DNA from: Lichenibacterium minor
Lineage (GTDB): Bacteria; Pseudomonadota; Alphaproteobacteria; Rhizobiales; Beijerinckiaceae
Direction: 5' to 3'
Length of the DNA: 47,004 nt
Assembly (NCBI RefSeq): GCF_004137685.1
Contig: NZ_QYBB01000034.1
Coordinates: 1 to 47,004, forward strand
The position numbers and the translations under genes were made by a program. The notes beneath the pieces are model-generated. The model saw nothing but the letters and a program-made list of their open reading frames with translations, was not told where the DNA came from and did no database searches. Of the stretch, positions 16,252 to 23,520 are shown piece by piece; within the stretch, counting starts at the first letter, position 1; each line of letters opens with the position of its first letter.

Positions 16252-18036
16252 ATGACGGATACCGACGGGCGCCAAACTTCAGATATCGCGCCGGACCTCA
16301 ACGCTTTTCTCACATCGGCCGCCTTCGCCCTTCCGGATATGGTCGGACCTGGCACCTGGGTGCACCATGCACCGTTCGCCTTCTGGCTGGTCGACGCTTT
16401 GCGCCCGCGCCGGATCGCGGAGATCGGCACTCGGGACGGCGCGTCCTACCGCGTCCTGTGTCAAGCCGCGCGATCCCTCGGCCCCGACGTGAGGCTGACC
16501 GCGTCGCCCTGCGTCGAGGATTTCCACCCGGCGCTCCTGGCCGACCACGATGCGCGTTACGGCGACTTATCCCGGGTCCTCGGACGCGCTCCGGCCGGGG
16601 CCGCCGATCAGGTGGACGACGGCAGCGTCGACCTTCTCCACGTCGCGTCGGGCGGCGCTTCCGTCTTCGCGCCCTGGCGCGCCAAGCTGTCGGACCGCGC
16701 GGTCGTCACCGTCCATGGCTTCGAGGCCGGCCCATCAGGGATCGGGCCTCGCGCGCTTTGGGAGGAACTGCGCGCCCGTCACCCCGCTTTCGCCTTCGCG
16801 CACGGGGGAGGTCTCGGGTTCGTGGCCTTCGGGCCGCATCCGCCGTCGGCGGTGCAGCGCTTTCTGGCCGCCGCCGCCGCCCACCCGTCGGCGGTGCGCT
16901 CCGCCTATCGCCGCCTCGGCTCCGCGGCGACGCAACCTGCGGCGTCGCGGCCCGCGGTTCCCCCCGCCGCCGAACTGCCCCCGCCGTCCGTGGCGGCGGG
17001 CGTGCCGAGCCTGCACGTCCACGTCGCCGCCATGGCGCCGCAGTTCCTCGAAGTGCGCACCCATATCCCGCTGGCCGCGCTCGCGCGGCTGCCCGGCGTC
17101 GCGACCTCGCTGTCGGAGAAGCGCATCGAGCTGCCGCGCCTGCCGAAGGACCAGCCCAAGGTGCTGGTGCTGCAGCGTCCCGCCATGAACGACCTCGACC
17201 GCTGGCGACGGATTGTGGACGAGGTCGTGGGCCGCGGCTGGATTCTGGTGACGGAGCTCGACGACCACCCCGATCTGCTCGGCGCCGTCCACAAGGTGCC
17301 CGTGGACGACCGGTCCTGGCGGAGTGTGTGCCTCGCCCACGCGGCGCAGACGTCGACGCCCGCCATGGCGGAGGCCATCCGGGCTTGGAACCCCGAGGTC
17401 AAGGCCTTCCCGAATGCCGCGCGCGCGGTGGTGGGCGAAGCACGGCGCCCTGCTTCGGACGGGCGGGTGCGGGTGTTTTACGGCGCCCTCAACCGCGAGA
17501 GTTTCTCTCGCCAGGTCGGCGCCGCGCTGGCTCCGTTCGCGGCCGAACGGCGGAACGTCGAATTCGTTGTGGTTCACGACCGCGCCTTCTTCGAGGCGCT
17601 CGGGCCCTGCACCAAGGCGTTCCACCCCGCCCAGCCCTACGACGGCTATCTCCGGCTGATGTCGGACTGCGACGTCGCCCTGATGCCGCTCGAAGGTGGC
17701 CCGGGCGAGCGCTTCAAGAGCGACGTCAAGTGGGTGGAAGCGTCGAGCTTCGGCCTGGCGAGCGTGGCGAGCCCGGTGGTTTACGCCGATTCGGTCCGCG
17801 ACGGCGTCACGGGGCTGCTGGCGCCGATGCTTGCGGACTGGCCGGCCCAGCTTCGCCGGCTAGTCGAGGACCCCGCCCTGCGCGCTGAAGTTGCGGGTGC
17901 GGCGCGGACCGAGGTGGCCCACGGCCGAAGTTTGGCCGCCGCGGCGCTGGCGCGGCGGGACTGGTACGCGGGTCTGTGGGCCCGTCGCTTCCATCTGGCG
18001 GCGTTGCTGAAAAGCCGCACCATGACGGTAGTTTGA
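16252..18036 (+). CDS. Two-domain protein: methyltransferase-like N-terminus and glycosyltransferase C-terminus
   Basis: 594 residues. The first 200 or so resemble a class I SAM-dependent methyltransferase fold: RRIAEIGTRDGASYRVLCQA looks like motif I and VDDGSVDLLHVASGG the acidic strand, although the glycine-rich loop is weak and activity is uncertain. An Ala/Pro-rich linker (about 225-250) leads to a GT-B-like half with PKVLVLQRPAMNDLDRWRRI, VTELDDHPDLL, VRVFYGALNRESF, and a donor-site stretch FKSDVKWVEASSFGLASVAS then YADSVRDGVTGLL. Such fusions occur in polysaccharide clusters. The ATG is preceded by GAGGGCGAG. A 292-bp gap separates it from the RTX gene. Confidence 0.75.
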   Translation: MTDTDGRQTSDIAPDLNAFLTSAAFALPDMVGPGTWVHHAPFAFWLVDALRPRRIAEIGTRDGASYRVLCQAARSLGPDVRLTASPCVEDFHPALLADHDARYGDLSRVLGRAPAGAADQVDDGSVDLLHVASGGASVFAPWRAKLSDRAVVTVHGFEAGPSGIGPRALWEELRARHPAFAFAHGGGLGFVAFGPHPPSAVQRFLAAAAAHPSAVRSAYRRLGSAATQPAASRPAVPPAAELPPPSVAAGVPSLHVHVAAMAPQFLEVRTHIPLAALARLPGVATSLSEKRIELPRLPKDQPKVLVLQRPAMNDLDRWRRIVDEVVGRGWILVTELDDHPDLLGAVHKVPVDDRSWRSVCLAHAAQTSTPAMAEAIRAWNPEVKAFPNAARAVVGEARRPASDGRVRVFYGALNRESFSRQVGAALAPFAAERRNVEFVVVHDRAFFEALGPCTKAFHPAQPYDGYLRLMSDCDVALMPLEGGPGERFKSDVKWVEASSFGLASVASPVVYADSVRDGVTGLLAPMLADWPAQLRRLVEDPALRAEVAGAARTEVAHGRSLAAAALARRDWYAGLWARRFHLAALLKSRTMTVV

Positions 18037-18328
18037 CGGCTGCAGCGATCTGCGCCGCCCGACGCCGAATCGCGCTGCGGCCTTCGTGTGGCTGAAATCG
18101 GCCCACCCCGCGCTGCGGCGATGGCTGATTTCTGCCTGTTGCCGATGCGCCACACGGAGTCCGCGGAGGGGCCGAAAGGGGACATCTCGCTTGCAGGTTT
18201 GTTTCCGCTTCGGTACGTAGGGCGGCGATCTCAGGAGGCCCTCCGTATGGAAGCGGTTGCTCGCTGAAGACAGCGCGACGGGCGCAGCGACGAGCCCGTC
18301 CTGTGCAGCCACGGTGGAGACGGTTGAA
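18037..18328 (+). promoter_or_regulatory. Leader region of the RTX gene with possible promoter and leader ORF
   Basis: The longest gap inside the island, placed before the RTX gene. A weak promoter-like pair is TTGCAG (18191-18196) and TACGTA (18214-18219), with 17 bp between. Downstream, AGGAGG (18232-18237) precedes ATG 18247, which opens the six-codon frame MEAVAR ending at 18267. The RTX start follows 62 bp later with its own GGAGA. The promoter is a guess from spacing and position only. Confidence 0.3.
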
Positions 18329-20050
18329 ATGGCGCAGACAATTCAAGGCGACTCGGGCAACAACAGCCTGACTGGCACGGCCAACGCGGACCTGATCTAT
18401 GGCTTTCAGGGCCAGGACACCATCCAGGGCAACGGCAGCAGCGACACGATCTTCGGCGGCCAGGGCGCTGACTCGATCCAGTATGGCGTCGCTGGTGGTA
18501 CAGGTACCGGCTCCCCGCTGATCTACGGCGACGAGGGAGCGGATACGGTCATCTCCGCCGGCGTGACAGGCAACGCCACCATCGTCGGCGACACGGGCGC
18601 GGCCTCGATCGACTCGACCAGTGGTGGTTCCGACTTTATCGACGCTCGACTAGACTCCGGTGCCGACGTGATCTTCGGCAATTACGGCGACGATACGATT
18701 CTCGGTACCACCGTCGCTGGCGCCCAGGCCAGCTTCGGCTCGACCGCCCAGGGCACCACCGAGCTGATCGGCGGCTACGGCAACGACGTCATCGACTTCG
18801 GCTCCACGGTCGGCGGCGCGACTGGCACGGCGTCCACCAGCGGCCCGGCCTTTATCCTGGGCAACCAGGGCAATGACTCCATCACGGCCGATGCCACCAA
18901 CCTGACCGTCTTCGGCGGTACCGGCAATGACGTCATCAACGTTGTTAACGCTAACTCCACCACCGGCGTTACTGACCTGATCTACGGCGGCGAAGGTAAC
19001 GACATCATCTCCGTCTCGGGCGGCAACAATACCATCCTTGGCGGCACCGGCAACGCGGCGATCGACTCTCTGGCGGGTGCAGCTGGCGACGGTAACGACT
19101 CGATTGTGGTCGGCGGTGTGACGGCCGGCAACGACTTCATCCTCGGCAACTACGGCGACGACACCATCGACGCCACGCGTCAGGTTTCTGTCGCGGGCAC
19201 GACCCAGATGGACACGCTAGTTGGTGGCCAGGGCAACGACGTCATCCTCGCCGGTGCCACGGCCAACAACATCATCCTTGGCAACCAGGGCAATGATGCC
19301 ATCTCGGATACGCTGTCGGGCGCCGGTACGGACACCATCTACGGCGGCATGGGCGACGATACGGTCGTGTTCGGTAGCTCGGTGACGGGCGCGACCGCGA
19401 AGGACCTCGTTTACGGCAATGAGGGCAACAACTCTATCGTTGCTCTCGGTCTCGGCAACGACACGATCTATGGCGGCAACGCTGCCAATGACGCGGTCGG
19501 CAACGGCGACGGCAACAACAACATCCAGATTACCGGTCAGACCTCTGGTAATGATCTGATCTTCGGCGGCTCGGGCAACGACTCGATCAACAACGGCAGC
19601 ACTTCCACCACGCTGTTCGAGACGGTGACGGGCGGCGCTGGTGCCGACGTGTTCCGCTTCGCTGATGCCACCGCTGCGGCCTCCGTCGCCGGCACCAACT
19701 CCGCGGCTGGCACGGCTTCGGGCAACGACGTCATCACCGACATGGTGAGCGGCACCGACAAGATCGCCGCGACGGGCAAGGCGATTTCAAACTTCTCGAA
19801 CATCGGTTCCGTCACCGGCACTAGCCTCACCCAGGCTGCTGCTGCTGCCGAGGCCATTCTGACCCAGCAATACGGCGCGGGCGTCAACGGCGCAACCTTC
19901 ACCTATCAGGGCAGCACCGACACTTACGCTCTTGTCGCCACCAACACCGGTGGTATGGCGGGGACCACCACCCCCGGCACGAACGTCACCGATCTGCTGG
20001 TCGACATCAAAGCCACGACTTCGCTGGCCAAGGGCGACTTCATCGGCTGA
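18329..20050 (+). CDS. Secreted calcium-binding RTX-repeat protein, likely type I secretion substrate
   Basis: 573 residues, very acidic, no Cys, only about five Lys and three Arg, and rich in Gly, Asn, Asp, Thr and Ser. At least fifteen RTX-type units (GGxGxDxU) are spread from about residue 43 to 446, for example FGGQGADSI, FGNYGDDTI, LGNQGNDSI, FGGTGNDVI, YGGEGNDII and FGGSGNDSI. Most are separated by 10-25 residues rather than strictly tandem. The end has VFRFAD, NDVITDMVSGTDKIA and a tail LLVDIKATTSLAKGDFIG, the form of an uncleaved C-terminal type I secretion signal. No toxin or enzyme domain is present, so a structural surface or matrix role (S-layer, adhesin) is more likely. ATG 18329 has GGAGA upstream. 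A strong terminator follows. The ABC exporter and adaptor at 35632-39359 are its probable exporter. Confidence 0.88.
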   Translation: MAQTIQGDSGNNSLTGTANADLIYGFQGQDTIQGNGSSDTIFGGQGADSIQYGVAGGTGTGSPLIYGDEGADTVISAGVTGNATIVGDTGAASIDSTSGGSDFIDARLDSGADVIFGNYGDDTILGTTVAGAQASFGSTAQGTTELIGGYGNDVIDFGSTVGGATGTASTSGPAFILGNQGNDSITADATNLTVFGGTGNDVINVVNANSTTGVTDLIYGGEGNDIISVSGGNNTILGGTGNAAIDSLAGAAGDGNDSIVVGGVTAGNDFILGNYGDDTIDATRQVSVAGTTQMDTLVGGQGNDVILAGATANNIILGNQGNDAISDTLSGAGTDTIYGGMGDDTVVFGSSVTGATAKDLVYGNEGNNSIVALGLGNDTIYGGNAANDAVGNGDGNNNIQITGQTSGNDLIFGGSGNDSINNGSTSTTLFETVTGGAGADVFRFADATAAASVAGTNSAAGTASGNDVITDMVSGTDKIAATGKAISNFSNIGSVTGTSLTQAAAAAEAILTQQYGAGVNGATFTYQGSTDTYALVATNTGGMAGTTTPGTNVTDLLVDIKATTSLAKGDFIG

Positions 20051-20078
20051 TCCTGCCGCACGGCAGTCCGACACGGGG

Positions 20079-20112
20079 ACGGGGGGCAGTTCGCTGCCCC
20101 CCGTTTCCTTTT
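20079..20112 (+). terminator. Rho-independent terminator of the RTX gene
   Basis: A perfect 11-bp stem, ACGGGGGGCAG-ttcg-CTGCCCCCCGT at 20079-20104, with a stable tetraloop and followed by TTCCTTTT. It lies 29 bp after the RTX stop codon and isolates this gene from the glycosyltransferase at 20139. Confidence 0.9.
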
Positions 20113-20138
20113 GTGCATCTTCCCACCACCGGCCGTCC

Positions 20139-21785
20139 ATGCAGTTCGCCGTCACTTACGCGCCCGCCGTCTTCGACACCCGCACGCTGATGATGGGGCG
20201 CCAGTCGGCCGGCCTCGGCTTCCTTCGGGCCGCCTTGGCGGCGCGGCCCGAGCGGATCTGGTGCCACGCCACCACCATGGCGCAGGCGCGCACCTTCGGC
20301 GAGGACGTCCGTGCGCTGGCGCCGGAGCCGCCGGAACTGCGCTTCATCGCCTGGGACGACCCGGGCAAGCTCGCCCATGCCGGCCTGCTGTATCGCGGCG
20401 ACCCCGGCATCGCCGGCGACGCCTGGATGCGCCGTCGCCACGCGCGGGCGCGCGCCTACAGTCTGTGCGGCATCACCCACACGCTTTCGAGCCAGAACGC
20501 CATGACGGCCCTGGCGAACCTCGTCACGGCGCCGCTGTACCCGTGGGACGCCGTCATCTGCACCTCGACGGCGGCGCGCGACGTCGTGCGCGCCATCGTC
20601 GAGGTGCAAGCCGAGCACCTGCGCGAGCGCGTCGGCGCGACGCGCGTGCCGCTGCCGCAGTTCCCGCTGATCCCGCTCGGCGTCCACCCAGGCGACTTCG
20701 CGCAGTCGCCCGCCGCCCGCGCGGAGGCACGCACGGCGCTCGGCCTCGAACCGGACGACGTCGCCGTGCTCTTCGCCGGGCGGCTCGCCTTCCACGGCAA
20801 GGCGCACCCGCTGCCCATGCTGTTGGCGCTCGAGGCGGTTGCCCGTGCTGAAGGGCGGCGCGTGCACCTTCTGCTGTTCGGGCGCTTCCCGGGCGAGGCG
20901 GTGGAGAAGGCCTATCTCGACGACGCCCGGCGCTTCGCGCCCTCGGTGCGAACGCTCCACCTCGACGGCACCTCGGACACCAACCGCGATCGCGCCTGGG
21001 CGGGCGCCGACGTGTTCTGCTCGCTCAGCGACAACGTGCAGGAGACGTTCGGCCTGACCCCGGTCGAGGCCATGGCGGCGGGCTTGCCCGTGGTGGTGAG
21101 CGACTGGGACGGCTACAAGGACACGGTGCGCGACGGCATCGACGGCTTCCGCGTCCGCACCACCGCGGCGCCGCCCGGCGCCGGCACCGACCTTGTCGAC
21201 CGCTTCGACCTCAACATGGACCACTACGACGGCTTCATCGGCAACGTCGCGGCCTGCACGGCCGTCGACGTGTCGGCCGCGACGGACGCCTTCCGCCGCC
21301 TCGTGGCCGACCCCGCGCTGCGCCGCCGCATGGGCGAGGCGGGCCGCCGGCGCGTCGCCGAGCGCTTCGATTGGACCGTGGTGTTCGGCCAGTACCGGGC
21401 GCTGTGGGACGATCTCGCCGAGCGCCGCCGCGCCGACCCGCGCTGCCCCGACGAGGATGCCCGCACCACCCGCCCCGACCGGCCCGATCCCTTCGCGTTG
21501 TTCCGCTCCTTCCCCACCGCGCCGCTGTCGCAGGCTACGCGCCTCGCCTTGCGCCCCGGGGTGACGCGCGCCGAGGCGGTCGGGCGGCGAGGGCTGCTAT
21601 CCCTGTCCTACGCCGACCCCGTCATGCCTTCGCCAGAGGCGATCGGCCGGCTGTACGACGCCGCGGCGGCGCGCGGCAGCCTCACCGTGGCCGAACTGGC
21701 GGCGGCGGCCGACATGCGGGCCGCGACGGACTTCTTCCGCGCCGTCGCCTGGCTGGCGAAGGTGGGCATCCTCACATTCAGTTGA
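20139..21785 (+). CDS. GT4-family glycosyltransferase with C-terminal extension
   Basis: 548 residues, paralogous along its whole length to the gene at 7492-9120. Shared features are AYSLCGITHTLSSQNAM, WDAVICTSTAARDVV, VLFAGRLAFHGKAHPLPML, the EX7E motif in QETFGLTPVEAMAAGLPVVV, SDWDGYKDTVRDGIDGFRVR, and a C-terminal extra region PDPFALFRSF through AVAWLAKVGILTF. The ATG at 20139 was chosen because the longer frame upstream runs back through the terminator and the RTX gene. It sits directly behind the RTX gene, so it is a prime candidate for modifying that protein or the glycan that holds it, though nothing in the sequence proves the substrate. Confidence 0.85.
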   Translation: MQFAVTYAPAVFDTRTLMMGRQSAGLGFLRAALAARPERIWCHATTMAQARTFGEDVRALAPEPPELRFIAWDDPGKLAHAGLLYRGDPGIAGDAWMRRRHARARAYSLCGITHTLSSQNAMTALANLVTAPLYPWDAVICTSTAARDVVRAIVEVQAEHLRERVGATRVPLPQFPLIPLGVHPGDFAQSPAARAEARTALGLEPDDVAVLFAGRLAFHGKAHPLPMLLALEAVARAEGRRVHLLLFGRFPGEAVEKAYLDDARRFAPSVRTLHLDGTSDTNRDRAWAGADVFCSLSDNVQETFGLTPVEAMAAGLPVVVSDWDGYKDTVRDGIDGFRVRTTAAPPGAGTDLVDRFDLNMDHYDGFIGNVAACTAVDVSAATDAFRRLVADPALRRRMGEAGRRRVAERFDWTVVFGQYRALWDDLAERRRADPRCPDEDARTTRPDRPDPFALFRSFPTAPLSQATRLALRPGVTRAEAVGRRGLLSLSYADPVMPSPEAIGRLYDAAAARGSLTVAELAAAADMRAATDFFRAVAWLAKVGILTFS

Positions 21786-21862
21786 CAACATCGCTAGGTG
21801 TGTCTTCCTCCCGTCATGATCCGCTACTGCATCACCGCGGCGAGGCGGCGGGGAGGGCGCAG

Positions 21863-22507
21863 ATGGACGGGAGCAGGACGTGCTACGCGGGCTCGCGAGA
21901 TGCGGCTTGGGCCGGCCTTGTCCGTGACCGCTTGCGAGGGCGCGACGGCAAGCTGCTGCTCAATGTGGGGTCAGGCCCGGCGGACCCGCGCAAGCTGCCG
22001 GGTGGCTTCCGCACGGCGTCCTGGTGCGAGATCCGCGTCGACATTGAGCCGGCGGTGCAGCCCGACGTTGTGGGCACCATCACGGACCTGTCGGCCGTCC
22101 CGGACGACGCCGTGGACGCGCTGTTCTCGTCCCACAACCTAGAACACGTCTTCGCCCACGAGGTGCCGCTGTCTCTCGCCGAGTTCCGCCGCGTGCTGAA
22201 GCCCGGCGGCCGCATGGTGCTCACCATGCCGGACCTCGAGGCCGTCTGCGCCATCGTGGCCCGGGGCGGCATCGACGAGGTGATCTACGGCAGCGAGAAT
22301 GGCACGCTGCCCATCCGGCCGTTGGACATCCTCTACGGCTGGGGCGCCCACATCGCCGACGGACACCACCACATGGCACACAGGACGGGCTTCACCGAGG
22401 CGACGCTGCGTCGTGCCGTGGCGTCGGCGGGCTTCGACGAGATCAACACCAAGAAGGGCACCATGCTCGACCTGTGGGCCGCGGGGGTGAAGCCGGGCGG
22501 GCAATAA
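21863..22507 (+). CDS. SAM-dependent methyltransferase (type 11-like)
   Basis: 214 residues. Motif I reads KLLLNVGSGPADPRKLPG, an acidic strand end follows in EIRVDIEPAVQPDVVG, and the family mark VDALFSSHNLEHVFAHEVP (with the HNLEH block) is followed by EFRRVLKPGGRMVLTMPDLE. The rest, with PLDILYGWGAHIADGHHHMAHRTGF, is the usual C-terminal part of predicted methyltransferases in glycan clusters. GGGAGG sits just before ATG 21863. It could methylate a sugar hydroxyl or cap a chain. It lies 77 bp after the GT4 gene on the same strand. Confidence 0.85.
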   Translation: MDGSRTCYAGSRDAAWAGLVRDRLRGRDGKLLLNVGSGPADPRKLPGGFRTASWCEIRVDIEPAVQPDVVGTITDLSAVPDDAVDALFSSHNLEHVFAHEVPLSLAEFRRVLKPGGRMVLTMPDLEAVCAIVARGGIDEVIYGSENGTLPIRPLDILYGWGAHIADGHHHMAHRTGFTEATLRRAVASAGFDEINTKKGTMLDLWAAGVKPGGQ

Positions 22508-22581
22508 ACCGGTCGCCGCCGGGCTGGAAAGCAGCAGACCTCGCTCGCGTCTGATCGGGAGCCACGGACAGAGCGATCAAT

Positions 22582-22703
22582 CTCACGCGAGCTTCGGACT
22601 CCTCGCGTGGGAGATATCCTTCAGCGGAAACCCGTTACGTCCGGGATCTGGCCCGCGATGCTCGCCCATGTTAATCGAAGCGGCGGCGCCGGTGATCGGC
22701 GCC
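22582..22703 (+). promoter_or_regulatory. Two hairpins in the leader of the 22719 oxygenase gene
   Basis: Hairpin one is CTCACGCGAG (22582-22591) with CTCGCGTGGG (22602-22611), nine of ten pairs Watson-Crick. Hairpin two is GGCGCCG-gtgat-CGGCGCC (22685-22703), perfect, ending 3 bp before the strong ribosome site AAGTGAGGAGG. No T-run follows either, so they may control translation or message stability rather than terminate transcription. Confidence 0.4.
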
Positions 22704-22718
22704 AAGTGAGGAGGATCC

Positions 22719-23489
22719 ATGTCTGCTATGACCGTTGCGTCCGACGTCCGGAGCATCAACAGCGATGATATCGTGGCGTCGACGAGTGAAGGTGCTTACC
22801 ATATCATTCGCGGTCTCTTCGACCCCGAAGAAATCCGACGGTCGCTTCACGACGTGCGGGAGCGCGTCCTCGTTGAGAACGACGCGCCGTCGTCGGGAAC
22901 GCGTCCCGATCAAATTATGGACAATTTCCAAAAGTGGTCCATTGGCATGAAAAGCGCGAAGGACACACTCGGTAGGTTCTTTCGTATTGTCTACAATCTC
23001 CTCTGGTGTGATGACATTTACGGTATGCATCGGCACTTCCGCAAACTGATCGAAATTAGAAATCAGCTATCGGGCATGCCGCTCGATTTTGCGAAGCAGA
23101 TGGAAAACGGAAACTTATATTCCGCTTGCCGCATGCAGCACTACCCACAGGGGGGCGGTTTCATGCAGGCCCATCAGGACCACGTCGCTGAAGCCAATCT
23201 GGTTGGATCCGAGCAGAGCAGGTTTATCCAGCTCGTGCTGATCATGAACGAGGTCGGGCCAGGTAAGGACTACGAGGCAGGAGGCGCTTTCGTTATCGAC
23301 AAAGCCGGTCGTAAGATAGCCACGGAACAGAATACGGCTCCGGGCGACGTCGTCATTTATGACGGGCGATCCGTGCACGGGGTGGATGATGTCGACCCAC
23401 ATAAGCTGCTCGATATTACCCTGAAGACCGGACGAATCGCGGCGTTCACGACGATTTACAAAAAGTGGGACTCATCGCTTTGTGCCTGA
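22719..23489 (+). CDS. 2OG-Fe(II) oxygenase (phytanoyl-CoA dioxygenase-like)
   Basis: 256 residues. The metal site can be read as H152 and D154 in FMQAHQDHVAEAN with distal H220 in YDGRSVHGVDD; R239 in LKTGRIAAFTTIY fits the 2-oxoglutarate anchor. GDVVIYDGRSVHG is the usual distal strand of these double-stranded beta-helix enzymes. It would hydroxylate a small molecule, sugar or protein side chain. It has one of the best ribosome sites here (GTGAGGAGGATCC before ATG). Composition is less GC-rich than the upstream genes, marking the start of a distinct block that runs to about 30.7 kb. The following glycosyltransferase begins 31 bp later. Confidence 0.8.
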   Translation: MSAMTVASDVRSINSDDIVASTSEGAYHIIRGLFDPEEIRRSLHDVRERVLVENDAPSSGTRPDQIMDNFQKWSIGMKSAKDTLGRFFRIVYNLLWCDDIYGMHRHFRKLIEIRNQLSGMPLDFAKQMENGNLYSACRMQHYPQGGGFMQAHQDHVAEANLVGSEQSRFIQLVLIMNEVGPGKDYEAGGAFVIDKAGRKIATEQNTAPGDVVIYDGRSVHGVDDVDPHKLLDITLKTGRIAAFTTIYKKWDSSLCA

Positions 23490-23520
23490 TCGACGGGCAG
23501 ACACTTTTTTGAGGGTGAGC

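Noticed and set aside
18329..20050. RTX toxin or protease assignment
   Set aside because: No lipase, protease, adenylate cyclase or hydrophobic pore domain is present, and no acyltransferase of the HlyC type lies nearby.
19932..20138. Upstream extension of the GT4 gene at 20139
   Set aside because: The extended frame overlaps the RTX coding end and a strong terminator, and its residues lack sense.
21783..21812. TTGACA at 21783-21788 as a -35 promoter element for the methyltransferase gene
   Set aside because: No acceptable -10 lies 16-18 bp downstream, and the hexamer overlaps the stop codon of the previous gene.
21371..21862. N-terminal extension of the methyltransferase at 21863
   Set aside because: The extension is an Arg/Pro-rich shadow of the preceding glycosyltransferase; a ribosome site is present at 21863.
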